From a candidate division WOR-3 bacterium (GTDB lineage: Bacteria; Hydrothermota; Tepidihabitantia; Tepidihabitantales; CAIPLT01), in assembly GCA_039801505.1 (NCBI GenBank), contig JBDRUV010000004.1, positions 29,880 through 93,879 of the forward strand: DNA of 64,000 nt. The letters are read 5' to 3'. Each line of letters opens with the position of its first letter. Position 1 is the first letter of the stretch. Of this stretch, positions 35,972 through 45,478 are shown piece by piece. The position numbers and the translations under genes were made by a program. A model generated the notes under the pieces. The model saw only the letters and a list, made by a program, of their open reading frames with translations, was not told where the DNA came from and made no database searches.

Positions 35972-36597
35972 AAGATAACACCAATAAAAATTTTCGAAAA
36001 GAGCTTTATCACTGGTTCAATTAAAATGCTGAATATAGAAAAACCGCTAAGTGAACTAAGCATAATTAAACCAAATAAAATGAAAAGTCCATATTGTTCC
36101 AAATATAAATAATATCGTAGATTTCTCTCACCTAAAAGATAATAAATAATTTTAGAACCGTCAAGCGGTGGTATCGGAATGAGATTAAAAGTACCTAAGA
36201 TTATATTATAGTAAAAAAACATCAGAAAGGTTAATACCAAGAAGCTTGAGGGCAGAGAAAATCTTAACAAAATACGCAAGCACACCCCAAAGCCAATCGC
36301 ACAAAGAAAATTAGCCAATGGACCAGCAAGACTTGAGACCAAAACATCTCGTTTTGGTGACCGGAAATATACAGGATTTATCGGCACAGGCCGTGCCCAG
36401 CCGACCCGGAAAAGAAAAAGGGCAATCGTTCCGATAATATCTAGATGAACAAAGGGATTTAGGGACAGGCGACCGAGATTTTTAGCAGTTGGGTCTCCAA
36501 GTTTGTAAGCCGCAAAGGCGTGGGCGTATTCGTGAATTGTTACGCAAAAAAGAATAGCCGGCGCTGAAATAATAAAAGAAGAAAAATCTCGAATCAT
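35968..36597 (-). CDS. Site-2 protease family (M50) membrane metalloprotease
   Basis: 209 residues with several transmembrane helices. The zinc motif HEYAH (His22-Glu23-His26) lies in the first helix: FCVTIHEYAHAFAAYKLGDPTAKNLGRLSLNP. A distal ligand motif IPIPPLDGSKII carries the third Asp. This is the minimal S2P/YwhC-like type without PDZ. Such enzymes cleave within membranes; substrate unknown. 4-bp overlaps with cca and ftsK. Confidence 0.9.
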   Translation of the reverse strand: MIRDFSSFIISAPAILFCVTIHEYAHAFAAYKLGDPTAKNLGRLSLNPFVHLDIIGTIALFLFRVGWARPVPINPVYFRSPKRDVLVSSLAGPLANFLCAIGFGVCLRILLRFSLPSSFLVLTFLMFFYYNIILGTFNLIPIPPLDGSKIIYYLLGERNLRYYLYLEQYGLFILFGLIMLSSLSGFSIFSILIEPVIKLFSKIFIGVIL

Positions 36598-37787
36598 TGG
36601 CGTAGCAAGGCTTTAAGATAGCGCTCTTCGTCCTGGGGAGTTTTTATTTTGCCATCGAGCTTATACGCCAAAAGTTTATTTAGAATCTTTGCGTAGAGTG
36701 GACCTGGAGGTACGTTGTATTGCTTAAGAGTCTTACCCGAAGTCGCAAGTTTCGTGTCCTTAAGTTTAAAATAGCATTCAAGTTTTTTTCTAATACTCTT
36801 ATCTTTGGTGGTTTTCTTTATAATTTGAAGTGTTTGAAGATGATAGGGTTTTAATAAAAAATAAATCGTACTCGGCCGTTTGGTTAACCTAAGCCTTTTG
36901 ATAAGCATATTACGTTTATTAAGTTCTTGAGCAACCGTAACAAATTCTTTTTTTAATGGATATTTTTGGTAATATTTATAAGAAAAATGCGAGAAAAGAT
37001 AAATAAGTTTTTCCGAACTTGATAGGTACTTAATTTGTGAAAAAAAATCTTGTAGTAAATTTACCTTATAAAGTTGTTTGATAACTTTTCTTTTCTGAAG
37101 TTCGGCCAAAATTTTATGAGCGACTTTTTCTTTACAAATCATGTCGAATTCATAAAATATTCGTTCGCCACTAAGTAAATTAATTAAATTCTGAGAGATT
37201 GCTTCAGTCATTAATTTTTCGGTTAGTTTTTCTAATTTAAATCCTAAGCGCAGGGCAAATCTTAGGGCTCGAAAAATCCTCGTTGGATCGTCGACAAAGC
37301 TTTTTGGATGCAGGATGCGAATTAATTTGTTTTTGATATCAGCCTGCCCGCCAAATGGATCAAGCACTTCGGCCTGGGCATTGGTAATGAATTTCTCGGT
37401 CAGTAAAATTGCCATCGCATTAACCGTGAAGTCGCGTCGGCCTAAGTCTTCATCGATTGTCGCTGGAGCCACTAAGGGTAATTGGGCCGGCCGCAAGTAC
37501 ACTTCTTTACGAGTTTGGGCAATATCAATTCGAAAATCAGCTAGAGTTATGGTCATAGTCATAAATTGAGGATAAATAATGGGCCGAACAGCGTACGCTA
37601 CAGCCAATTCATTACCAATTTCTTGATAATAGTTAGTAAGGGCAATATCTAAATCCTTAAAGACCTGAAAGGTTTTTTCCTGGGCCATTAGAAAATCTCG
37701 AACCGGCCCACCAACTAAATAGGCATTAACACGATATTTTTGAGCAAGTTCGTAAATTTTCGCTAAAAGTTCTTGGGCGACCTTAAT
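36594..37787 (-). CDS. CCA-adding enzyme / poly(A) polymerase family nucleotidyltransferase
   Basis: About 397 residues. The nucleotidyltransferase domain has YLVGGPVRDFL, KDLDIAL (catalytic DxD), RRDFTVNAMAI, and DDPTRIFRALRFALRLGF, all class II CCA/PcnB features. It adds CCA to tRNA or poly(A); the two functions cannot be separated by eye. Since tRNA-Ala here lacks encoded CCA, a CCA enzyme is needed. Start: a TTG at 37856 or 37805 is open, but neither has a good ribosome site and both overlap DUF3467 heavily. An ATT at 37785-37787 lies 6 bp after GGAGGAG and overlaps the DUF3467 stop as ATTAA, so I choose it. E. coli pcnB is known to use AUU. 4-bp overlap with the M50 gene. Confidence 0.85.
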   Translation of the reverse strand: MKVAQELLAKIYELAQKYRVNAYLVGGPVRDFLMAQEKTFQVFKDLDIALTNYYQEIGNELAVAYAVRPIIYPQFMTMTITLADFRIDIAQTRKEVYLRPAQLPLVAPATIDEDLGRRDFTVNAMAILLTEKFITNAQAEVLDPFGGQADIKNKLIRILHPKSFVDDPTRIFRALRFALRLGFKLEKLTEKLMTEAISQNLINLLSGERIFYEFDMICKEKVAHKILAELQKRKVIKQLYKVNLLQDFFSQIKYLSSSEKLIYLFSHFSYKYYQKYPLKKEFVTVAQELNKRNMLIKRLRLTKRPSTIYFLLKPYHLQTLQIIKKTTKDKSIRKKLECYFKLKDTKLATSGKTLKQYNVPPGPLYAKILNKLLAYKLDGKIKTPQDEERYLKALLRQ

Positions 37788-38100
37788 GTTTTTCTCCTCC
37801 AACGAAGCCAAATCCTTTTTGGTTTTCTTCACGGGCGAAAAGTTTAATCTTACCAAAGCGTTCCTCGTATTTTTTAATATTATCTTCTAGGGCGTTTTTT
37901 AAAAGCAATGCATGTTGAGGTGTCATCAGAATTCTTGCAAAAACTTTAGCTTTGGGTAAGCCGGGAAGTAATCGAGCAAAGTCAATAATAAACTCAGAGG
38001 GTGAGTGGGCAATTAGCACAAAATTAGAAAATATTCCTTCAGCCTCTTTTTCGCCAATTTCTACATTAATCTGTTGGGCTGGTTTAACATCGTCGGCCAT
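37783..38100 (-). CDS. DUF3467 protein
   Basis: 105 residues, typical length of DUF3467. Visible: QINVEIGEKEAEGIFSNFVLIAHSPSEFIIDFARLLPG and KVFARILMTPQHALLLKNALEDNIKKYEERFG. Function unknown; relatives occur next to many housekeeping genes. First gene of the cca-M50-ftsK operon with promoter TTGACT/TATAAT and AAAGGAG ribosome site. Its stop overlaps the proposed cca start. Confidence 0.85.
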   Translation of the reverse strand: MADDVKPAQQINVEIGEKEAEGIFSNFVLIAHSPSEFIIDFARLLPGLPKAKVFARILMTPQHALLLKNALEDNIKKYEERFGKIKLFAREENQKGFGFVGGEKH

Positions 38101-38128
38101 ATCTTAAATCTCCTTTCTTTTTTGTATA

Positions 38129-38157
38129 ATTATATTGCCTTAAATAATTAAAGTCAA
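38129..38157 (-). promoter_or_regulatory. Promoter of DUF3467-cca-M50-ftsK operon
   Basis: -35 TTGACT at 38152-38157, 17-bp spacer, -10 TATAAT at 38129-38134; leader ~20 nt with AAAGGAG. Confidence 0.7.
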
Positions 38158-38162
38158 TCTTA

Positions 38163-39437
38163 TCACAATTTTCTAATTAACGAAACTGGAATTTTTTTAG
38201 TTACAGCTGGTTGATTAGTAGGTTTATATTCTACATAAATAATATAAATTCCCGTCGGTAAATTTAAGTGATTATCTGATTTCCCGTCCCAACTGATTGT
38301 TCCTATGCCGTCGAAAATTTTTTGGTCTTTTAGTTTACGGACCTTTCGCCCATTAAGATCATAAACTAAACATAATAATTTTCCTTGAGGTGCATTAAAC
38401 TGATAGTAAATAAAAAGACTATCGTCGGTTAAGTCGTTATCAGGGCTAAAACTATTTTTTGAAAGCCAAATTGTCTGTGGGTTTAAGCCGGCTCTGATTA
38501 CTATCATTCGATAGTTATTATCACTTCGCCGGTCTTCAGGATAATTTATAAGCCCAGCGACAGGATATTCTCCAGAACTTGATGCGCGCCATAGGACACT
38601 AAGAGTAGTTTCAGCATTAATGTCTAAACCCAGCCCCCAACGTTCAGTAATTCGTTCTCCGAAATCTTCAGCTTGGTTGCGATTTTGGTCAACAAAGAAA
38701 ACAACACGCCAACTATAAGCCACGCGATAGCCGGTATTTTTAATGGTCATTAATATATTCACTAAAGAATCAACGGCAACTTGACTTGGGGCACTAATTT
38801 TCACAATTGCCAAATCGTAAAAATTATATATACTGTTTTCCCGCCCTGGACTACCCCCAGAACTGTCAAGTGAAGCGTACCAATTACACGGATAATCTTC
38901 AAGCTCCATCGCGACACGTTCCCAACTTATTCCATCGCCAACATCGTAGGGGAATGAATCACTATCAAATGGTGTACCAAAAGATGAACTATCGCCTTCC
39001 GAGGAGTATAATAACAATGGGTCATTGGTCTGTAATTCATTGCCAATCGTTGTATTACCTACTGTAAGAATTATTAAGCTGTCTGGAAACCAATAAGGAG
39101 CAAAATAACCCCCAATTGCACCGGAGAGGTATTCTTGATCTAAAATTAGGGCGTATGAGTAAGGTGGGATTCTAGTAGTATTAATAATAACCCCAGGATA
39201 GTAATTATAAATAGTGCTATCAAACCAGGCAATAATACTATCCGTAGCATCAAAATCAGTAAGACGCCAACCTCTGATATCAACAGTCTCGGCCGAGATA
39301 TTATAAAGTTCAACAAACTCATTTCGATCCTCAGGATAACCGACACCGGTTCGGCCCCGGGGATTAGACATTACTTCATTTATTACTAGGCGCGACCAAA
39401 GATTAAATATTAACACCGAGAAATATATAAAATTCAT
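38163..39437 (-). CDS. Secreted lamin-tail-domain protein with sorting tail
   Basis: 424 residues. Signal-like N-terminus MNFIYFSVLIFNLW, then a lamin-tail (LTD) domain opening with LVINEVMSNPRGRTG and NEFVELYNISAETVDIRGWRLTD. A CARDB-like Ig stretch follows (~200-320: VDSLVNILMTIKNTGYRVAY), then a FlgD-Ig-type tail (LVYDLNGRKVRKL, TISWDGKSDNHLNLPTGIY). Likely extracellular. It overlaps truA by 4 bp and thus ends the ileS-truA operon, an unusual companion for housekeeping genes. Confidence 0.78.
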   Translation of the reverse strand: MNFIYFSVLIFNLWSRLVINEVMSNPRGRTGVGYPEDRNEFVELYNISAETVDIRGWRLTDFDATDSIIAWFDSTIYNYYPGVIINTTRIPPYSYALILDQEYLSGAIGGYFAPYWFPDSLIILTVGNTTIGNELQTNDPLLLYSSEGDSSSFGTPFDSDSFPYDVGDGISWERVAMELEDYPCNWYASLDSSGGSPGRENSIYNFYDLAIVKISAPSQVAVDSLVNILMTIKNTGYRVAYSWRVVFFVDQNRNQAEDFGERITERWGLGLDINAETTLSVLWRASSSGEYPVAGLINYPEDRRSDNNYRMIVIRAGLNPQTIWLSKNSFSPDNDLTDDSLFIYYQFNAPQGKLLCLVYDLNGRKVRKLKDQKIFDGIGTISWDGKSDNHLNLPTGIYIIYVEYKPTNQPAVTKKIPVSLIRKL

Positions 39438-40195
39438 GTTAGAAAATACCGTCTTGGATATTTAACCTTAAGTAGTAAAAGTCCATTGGCTGGTGCACAA
39501 CTAAGTGGTCGATAAGAAAGTCCATTTAGGGCATTTTTAATATCCTCGAGATTGCGTTTCTCACATCCTAAATCTATTAATGCCCCGACAATCCGTCGTG
39601 CCAGTTTGTATAAAAAACGATTAGCTTCGATGGTGATATAAATTTCATCGCAGCTCTGTTTAATTTTTATTTTCTTAATGATTACTTCACCATGGCCTGG
39701 TGCTTGACTACAGAACCGGGCGTAATCACGATGATTTTGAAATAGTTTTATCCCTTCGCTGATTTTAGTAAAATCTAAGGGCCTCTCCACAACCCAGGCG
39801 AAACCCTGGCGCAAAGGCGAAGGAGTAGTTACAATTTTATATTGATAAATTTTACTAGTTGCTGAATATCGGGCATGAAAATCTTGGTGAGCGCATCTGA
39901 TGTTTTTTATATAAATGGTCTTGGGAAGTAAAGCATTTAAGGCTTTTTTTAGTTTTATAGGATCCTTTAGATGTCTCTCTTCTTGCTCGGTTTTTGGTTC
40001 AACAATACAGTTGGCAACCTGCCCTAATGCTGAAACACCAGCATCAGTTCGGCCAGCACCGTATAGTTTTATTCTGCGACGGAAAATTTTCTTTAAGGCT
40101 TCTTCGATTGCACCTTGAACGGTTGGCTTATTTCTTTGGATTTGCCAACCGAAAAAATCTCGACCATCATACTCAATCTCAAAAACCAGGTTCAT
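39434..40195 (-). CDS. truA: tRNA pseudouridine(38-40) synthase TruA
   Basis: 253 residues. Catalytic Asp51 in GAGRTDAGVSALGQVAN. Other motifs: IEYDGRDFFGWQIQ, and the C-terminal RFLYKLARRIVGALIDLG, typical TruA. It modifies U38-40 in the anticodon stem. 17 bp after the DksA-like gene. Confidence 0.93.
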   Translation of the reverse strand: MNLVFEIEYDGRDFFGWQIQRNKPTVQGAIEEALKKIFRRRIKLYGAGRTDAGVSALGQVANCIVEPKTEQEERHLKDPIKLKKALNALLPKTIYIKNIRCAHQDFHARYSATSKIYQYKIVTTPSPLRQGFAWVVERPLDFTKISEGIKLFQNHRDYARFCSQAPGHGEVIIKKIKIKQSCDEIYITIEANRFLYKLARRIVGALIDLGCEKRNLEDIKNALNGLSYRPLSCAPANGLLLLKVKYPRRYFLT

Positions 40196-40212
40196 TAAAG
40201 TAGATTAATTTC

Positions 40213-40647
40213 TTAGCCTAATTTCTTTGAACACTCGATACAAAGATCGGTATAGGGAAGGGCTTTAAGCCGGGCCTTAGGAATTGGCTTTTGACAGCCG
40301 ACACAAATACCGTATTTTTTTTCTCGAATTCTCTTTAAGGCTTCATCAATCTGACGTAAGATTTTGGCATCATAACTTGAGATTTGAGATATCACTTCGC
40401 GTTGATACACTTCATTGCCTACATCGGCAACATGGGTGCGATAAGATGAAATTTCAGCCCCTGCTTCTCCTTGCGGGTTTAACACAATTCCATCAACATA
40501 TTGTTTCTGTTTAAGAATCTGTTGTTTTAATTTCAGCAACTGGGCTTCGAAGCGCGTTAATTCTTTTGACGACAGCTCTTCGGGTTTTTTAGAAGGTTTA
40601 GACCTTTTGTTAGTTCTTAAAGGTTTTGCTTTCTTCCTGTTTGGCAT
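40213..40647 (-). CDS. TraR/DksA family zinc-finger protein
   Basis: 144 residues. N-terminal basic stretch (MPNRKKAKPLRTNKRSKPSKKPEE shortened here), a coiled coil ~30-105, and a C-terminal C4 zinc finger CVGCQKPIPKARLKALPYTDLCIEC. DksA-type proteins bind the RNA polymerase secondary channel and adjust transcription. In this lineage they often serve as small zinc-finger regulators of unknown target. In the ileS-truA operon, 6 bp after ileS. Confidence 0.85.
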   Translation of the reverse strand: MPNRKKAKPLRTNKRSKPSKKPEELSSKELTRFEAQLLKLKQQILKQKQYVDGIVLNPQGEAGAEISSYRTHVADVGNEVYQREVISQISSYDAKILRQIDEALKRIREKKYGICVGCQKPIPKARLKALPYTDLCIECSKKLG

Positions 40648-40653
40648 ATAAAA

Positions 40654-43647
40654 TTACTTAGTCAGACGTTTTAGTCCAACTGTCGCCTCTTCTTTATTAA
40701 CATTTAACTGTTTTTTAATCTCGTAGCTTTCGTTTTCATTTAGCGCATCAATTTTTACGGCTAAGACTTCATTTTTGATGTAATCCTGATAACTTCTTAT
40801 GGCCTTGGTGAGATTTGGCGTTCCCGTAAAATACAGTTCAATCCGGTCGGCAACATCAAAACCGGCTTCTTTGCGCAAGTTTTGAATCTTATGCACAAAC
40901 TCCCGAGCCAATCCTTCGTTGATTAGTCCTTGGTCTAATTGGGTATCAAGGTAAAATCGGAACCGGCTAGTTTCTTCACTCTGATTACTGATATAGTGTG
41001 CCAAAACCTCATCGGAAGATGAGGCTCGTTTTATCTCTTTAATGTTTAACTCCTCGCTTAAAATTGTGCGATATTTTGTTAATAGATAGTCTTCATCTTC
41101 CCGTAAACCAGTAATTACACCTAATCTTAGAGGTTGACGGACCTTAATGCCCCCGGCCTTCCGAGCTGAAAGTCCTAGGGATACAAGTTCCCGAATAATT
41201 TCCATCTCTTCTTCTAATTTTTCGTCCCGGAATTCTAATCGGACTTCGGGAAAGTCATTTAGATGGACACTTTCTGGTGCTTTATCATCACAAGCTCGTA
41301 CTAAATTTTGATAGATCTCTTCACTGAAAAAGGGCATGATTGGTGCTAAAATTTTCACTAGCGAGACCAGACATTCATATAAAGTTTGATAGGCTGAGAT
41401 TTTGTCTAAATCTTCGGCACTCTTCCAAAATCGCCGGCGATTGCGACGCACATACCAACCTGACAACTCATCAACAAATTTTTCGATATATTTCATTACC
41501 GGCGCGGGATTATAATCATCTAGGGCTTTACGGACCTCAGCGATCAACCATTGGAGCCGCGAAAGAATCCAGCGGTCTAGTTCTGTGAGTGGTAATTCTT
41601 TTAAGACACAAGAACTTCTTTGTAGGCGAGGCTTGTCAATTCGGGCATAGGTTATGAAGAAATTATAAACATTCCATAAGGTCAGAATCTTTCTTTTGAC
41701 CTCATCAGCTACTCGATAACCAAAATTTAAGTTGTCTTCCGGATTGTGATTTACAAAAATATAGCGCATAATATCCGCACCCATGGTTTCCGCCGCTTCG
41801 TCAAACCAGATCACATTGCCTTTGCTTTTATGCATCTCTTCACCTTGCTCATCTAATACTTTGCCGTGTCCTAAAATTACCCGCACCGGTGTGGTGTTTT
41901 CTAAAACGGTACTCATAGCTAAGATTGCGTAGAACCAATTTCGGAACTGTCCGGCTAAACATTCGGTAACAAAATCCGCCGGGAACCACTCTTGCCAATA
42001 AGCCCGATTGGTCAGATAACCCATGGTCGAATAGGGCACGATCCCGGCATCCAGCCAGGGATTACCAACATCGGGGATTCGGGAAACTCGGGCTGAGCAT
42101 TTGGGGCAGCTAATCTTAACTTCGTCGATCCAGGGGCGATGGGGTGAATGGCCTTCAAACCGTTCCCACCCTTCCACAGCACGGGCTTGAAGTTCTTCTT
42201 TACCGCCGATCACCTCGAAATGACCGCAGGTACATTCATAAATCGGTAAGGCTAGCCCCCAATAGCGTTTCTTGGAAATACACCAGTCTTGCATATTTCT
42301 TAACCAGTCAAGCTCTCGCTCTAGGCCATAGTCCGGAATCCAGCGCACCTGCCGCGCCACATCCATAATTTTATAACGCAACTCATCCATCTTAATAAAC
42401 CACTCGTCAACCAATCGGAAAACCAGTTCGGTGCCACAGCGCCAACACACCGGATAGCGATGCGTGTAGTCTTCAATGCGATAAAGAACGCCTTTCTTTT
42501 GTAAATCCTCAAAAATAAGCTCCGTGGTATCTTTAACATTTAATCCGGAAAGAAATCCAAAATTCTCTAAAAAATAGCCATCCTCGGTAAGTGGCGCGAT
42601 TACGGCTAATTTATGCTCTTTGCCCAGCTCATAATCTTCTTTGCCGCAGCCGGGCGCAATATGGACAATGCCGGTACCTTCTTCACCGCTAACTTCATCC
42701 CACGGTATCACCTTATGCACCACACCCTTTTGCGCTGGTAGTTCATCATAAGGACCATGATATTCTAAGCCCACCAGGTCTTTACCGAAAAGCTCACCTA
42801 AAACTTCAACTTTATCCTTAAAGATATCCCGCCGCGAGCTTACTAGGTAATAGATCTCGTCATGCTCTTTTACCTTAAGATAAACTAAATCTGGATGCAC
42901 AGCACAGGCCACATTTGACGATAACGTCCATGGGGTTGTGGTCCATACTAAGAGATACTCGTTCTTACGACCTTTGATCGGAAACTTCAGATACACCGAA
43001 GGATGCGTTAACTCCTTATAACCTTCGGTGACAATCTCGTGTTCCGAAAGAGCTGTGCCACATCTTGGACACCAGGGCATCACATCATCGCCTTTATAGA
43101 TCCAGCCGTGCTCGTGACAGCGCTTTAGGAAATACCAGATAGTATAATTATTCTCATCCGACATAGTATAATAGGAGTTTTCCCAATCCATCCACTGGCC
43201 GAGCCGAATTGACTGCTCGGTTTGAATCTTGGAATACTTCAAGACCCGTTCCTTACATTTATTGACAAACTTATCAATTCCGTAGGCTTCAATATCCCGT
43301 TTAGACTTAAAACCCAACTCTTTCTCTACTTCGACTTCCACCCAGAGCCCCTGACAGTCAAAACCATTTTGATAGCGTTGGTCATAGCCAAGCATCGCCT
43401 TATAGCGCTGGAATAAGTCCTTATAGGTCCTGCCCCAGGCGTGATGCACGCCCATCGGATTATTGGCAGTGATCGGCCCATCAAGAAATGAGAATTTTTT
43501 CTTGCCCCGGTTTTTGGCGCGTAGTTTATTAAAACAGTCTTCTTTTCTCCAGAACTCTAAGATCCGATGCTCGATCTCCACAAAATTCGGTATTTGTGGT
43601 ATCGGGTTTAATTTTGAAGTATCTAAATAATCTTGTGGTTTTGACAT
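40654..43647 (-). CDS. ileS: Isoleucyl-tRNA synthetase
   Basis: 997 residues. Class I synthetase: NNPMGVHHAWGRTYKDLFQRY is the HIGH region in the form seen in a subset of bacterial IleRS, GFDCQGLWVEVEVEKELG follows, and the zinc-type Cys pair CPRC lies in the insertion. The editing CP1 domain contains TTTPWTLSSNVA. KMSKS appears as EMHKSKGNVIWF. The C-terminal ~250 residues form the anticodon-binding region. The length and PITANNPMGV motif place it with the type of IleRS found in several anaerobic phyla. 1 bp after the PQQ-lipoprotein gene. Confidence 0.95.
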   Translation of the reverse strand: MSKPQDYLDTSKLNPIPQIPNFVEIEHRILEFWRKEDCFNKLRAKNRGKKKFSFLDGPITANNPMGVHHAWGRTYKDLFQRYKAMLGYDQRYQNGFDCQGLWVEVEVEKELGFKSKRDIEAYGIDKFVNKCKERVLKYSKIQTEQSIRLGQWMDWENSYYTMSDENNYTIWYFLKRCHEHGWIYKGDDVMPWCPRCGTALSEHEIVTEGYKELTHPSVYLKFPIKGRKNEYLLVWTTTPWTLSSNVACAVHPDLVYLKVKEHDEIYYLVSSRRDIFKDKVEVLGELFGKDLVGLEYHGPYDELPAQKGVVHKVIPWDEVSGEEGTGIVHIAPGCGKEDYELGKEHKLAVIAPLTEDGYFLENFGFLSGLNVKDTTELIFEDLQKKGVLYRIEDYTHRYPVCWRCGTELVFRLVDEWFIKMDELRYKIMDVARQVRWIPDYGLERELDWLRNMQDWCISKKRYWGLALPIYECTCGHFEVIGGKEELQARAVEGWERFEGHSPHRPWIDEVKISCPKCSARVSRIPDVGNPWLDAGIVPYSTMGYLTNRAYWQEWFPADFVTECLAGQFRNWFYAILAMSTVLENTTPVRVILGHGKVLDEQGEEMHKSKGNVIWFDEAAETMGADIMRYIFVNHNPEDNLNFGYRVADEVKRKILTLWNVYNFFITYARIDKPRLQRSSCVLKELPLTELDRWILSRLQWLIAEVRKALDDYNPAPVMKYIEKFVDELSGWYVRRNRRRFWKSAEDLDKISAYQTLYECLVSLVKILAPIMPFFSEEIYQNLVRACDDKAPESVHLNDFPEVRLEFRDEKLEEEMEIIRELVSLGLSARKAGGIKVRQPLRLGVITGLREDEDYLLTKYRTILSEELNIKEIKRASSSDEVLAHYISNQSEETSRFRFYLDTQLDQGLINEGLAREFVHKIQNLRKEAGFDVADRIELYFTGTPNLTKAIRSYQDYIKNEVLAVKIDALNENESYEIKKQLNVNKEEATVGLKRLTK

Positions 43648-43648
43648 G

Positions 43649-45130
43649 TTATTTGCCCGTCACACATCCAGTATTTTTGGGATTACCACGAAATAGTGGC
43701 CATGGGGTTAACGCCAAACTGCCCCGAGCGCTAATCGCAACCAGTCCCCCGGTATCGTCCTCATCAATACCGGCGCCAATGACAATAATTCCTGAAGGTA
43801 AGAGCATGGGTGATGAGACCAGTCCTTCATCTGATGGCGAGGCCTGGGGTATTGGTGCTGCGGCTAGCCGTGAACCGTCGCTTTTAACCATATATAAGGA
43901 ATCCATATCTTCTTGTGATTTCTTAGCCCATGTGACCTTAAAGTAGACTATATCATAACCGGCATTTGGCAACCGCACAACGGCCGGTGATGAGGAGTTA
44001 TAACCATCAGTACTAAAGGTCCATTCTTCATCAATCACAGAACCATCAAACCGAAATTTTATTAGTCGACCGTCCTCGGTTGTGGCATAAATCTTGCCAT
44101 CGGTTCCAACTACCGGCGTGCTAGAAATTGCCCCATAACTACTAGACCGCGAGATAAAACCGGTATTGCGGTCAAATAGGTAAAGCCGGCCATCTTGAGC
44201 CCCGACACAAATCTTACCCTGCCCAATAATGGCTGGCGATGAGATAACCTCGTCACCAATATTATAGCGCCACCGGATATTACCTAAGGTATCTAAGCTA
44301 TAAAAATAACCGTCCTCGGTCCCAACATATAAATAACCAGCCTCATCAATTGCCACCGAAGAGACCCCACAAATAGAGTCAATCCGCCACAAAAGATTTA
44401 AATTCTCATCATAGGCATGAAGTCCGGCAATACTATTGATAAAAAGTTTATTACTAGGGCTGATCGCTAATGTGGCTGTAATCTCATCTCCAAGATAAGC
44501 CTCTCTCTCTTTCGTACCGTTAATCGGATTTACCCGATACAGATAACCGCCGCGGTCAGCACAATATAGCTTGCCATTAGGTGCTATTACCACTGACGAG
44601 ATAAACTCATCGTGATATTTCGCACTAAATCGCCAGCGCTCATTACCATTAGCGGTCAGGGCATGAATATGCCCTTCGCGACAACCGACATAGATATTGC
44701 CTTGCTCATCAACCGCCGGCGTTGAGACTACCTCACAGTCATAGTCATCATCAGGTAGCAGTTGCCAGATAATTCGACCTAATCCGGAAAACACCCGCAC
44801 CGCGCTTGACCAATTAGAACTCCTCTTGTGCCGGTCCTGGGCTTGAGCCTTCACATAAAACTCACCAGTTCTATTGTAAGTATAGGTCGTCTTATAAGTA
44901 TCACCACTGGGTAGATAGTCCCCAAAACTACTGATAGTGCCATCGCCGAAATTAAACCGATATTGAACCTCATCACCTTCTGGGTCTTCGGTTGCGACCT
45001 CAAAAGTATCAGGCACACCTGGAATCATCACCATTGGTGCCTTAAGATAAGTTGGATCTTGCGGGGCTCGGTTTTTCGAGCAAGCCAAGGCTACAATTAG
45101 TAAAAATAAAAGCCAACTGTATTTTTTCAT
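43649..45130 (-). CDS. Lipoprotein with PKD and PQQ-like beta-propeller
   Basis: 493 residues from the ATG at 45128-45130 (another ATG at 45139 adds three residues). Lipoprotein signal: KKYSWLLFLLIVALACSKN with Cys in the lipobox. A PKD-like domain follows (~35-110: VATEDPEGDEVQYRFNFGDG). Then about seven PQQ-type propeller repeats with the GxIYVG / GxLYxL pattern (YVGCREGHIHALTANGNERWRF, YVGTEDGYFYSLDTLGNIRWRY, CVGAQDGRLYLFDRNTGF). Outer-membrane-associated or surface role is likely. Short 13-22-nt leader from TTGACT/TATAAT. First gene of the ileS operon. Confidence 0.8.
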   Translation of the reverse strand: MKKYSWLLFLLIVALACSKNRAPQDPTYLKAPMVMIPGVPDTFEVATEDPEGDEVQYRFNFGDGTISSFGDYLPSGDTYKTTYTYNRTGEFYVKAQAQDRHKRSSNWSSAVRVFSGLGRIIWQLLPDDDYDCEVVSTPAVDEQGNIYVGCREGHIHALTANGNERWRFSAKYHDEFISSVVIAPNGKLYCADRGGYLYRVNPINGTKEREAYLGDEITATLAISPSNKLFINSIAGLHAYDENLNLLWRIDSICGVSSVAIDEAGYLYVGTEDGYFYSLDTLGNIRWRYNIGDEVISSPAIIGQGKICVGAQDGRLYLFDRNTGFISRSSSYGAISSTPVVGTDGKIYATTEDGRLIKFRFDGSVIDEEWTFSTDGYNSSSPAVVRLPNAGYDIVYFKVTWAKKSQEDMDSLYMVKSDGSRLAAAPIPQASPSDEGLVSSPMLLPSGIIVIGAGIDEDDTGGLVAISARGSLALTPWPLFRGNPKNTGCVTGK

Positions 45131-45158
45131 GCTCAGCATTTTTAAATCTTAGCTAATA

Positions 45159-45186
45159 ATTATAATCAAAAAAATTCAAAAGTCAA
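45159..45186 (-). promoter_or_regulatory. Promoter of the PQQ-lipoprotein-ileS operon
   Basis: -35 TTGACT at 45181-45186, 16-bp spacer, -10 TATAAT at 45159-45164; predicted start ~45152. Confidence 0.65.
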
Positions 45187-45400
45187 GTTTTCGTATAATT
45201 TGTTGGTAAGGATCTAAATAGCTTCTTCTAACTATCCAAGTTTTATTTAAAGCACGGCTGAAATTTTTGGCCGATCCCGAATTGTAAGTGGCAAGCGCTC
45301 TACAGCTTTTAGAAATTTTATCTCCGTAAGTTTAACTGAGTCGTCTACTCAGTGTCTAAAACTGCTACGCGCTAATAAACCAACAGCTCTTTTTAGCCCT

Positions 45401-45444
45401 CGGGGTATAACCCCCGGACCGTCCCAGGGCCGTATCGGGTACGG
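45401..45444. repeat. GC-rich intergenic element, copy 5
   Basis: Contains AACCCCCGGACCGTCCCAGG and GCCGTATCGGGTACGG. It shares AACCCCCGGACCGT with the reverse complement of copy 4. Confidence 0.6.
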
Positions 45445-45452
45445 TATAAATA

Positions 45453-45478
45453 AAAAAGGGGGCAAATGCCCCCTTTTT
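45453..45478 (-). terminator. Rho-independent terminator of the pseudopilin gene
   Basis: Perfect inverted repeat AAAAAGGGGGC / GCCCCCTTTTT with a 3-4 nt loop; both strands end in a T-run, so it can stop transcription either way. It lies 22 bp after the pseudopilin stop. Confidence 0.85.
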
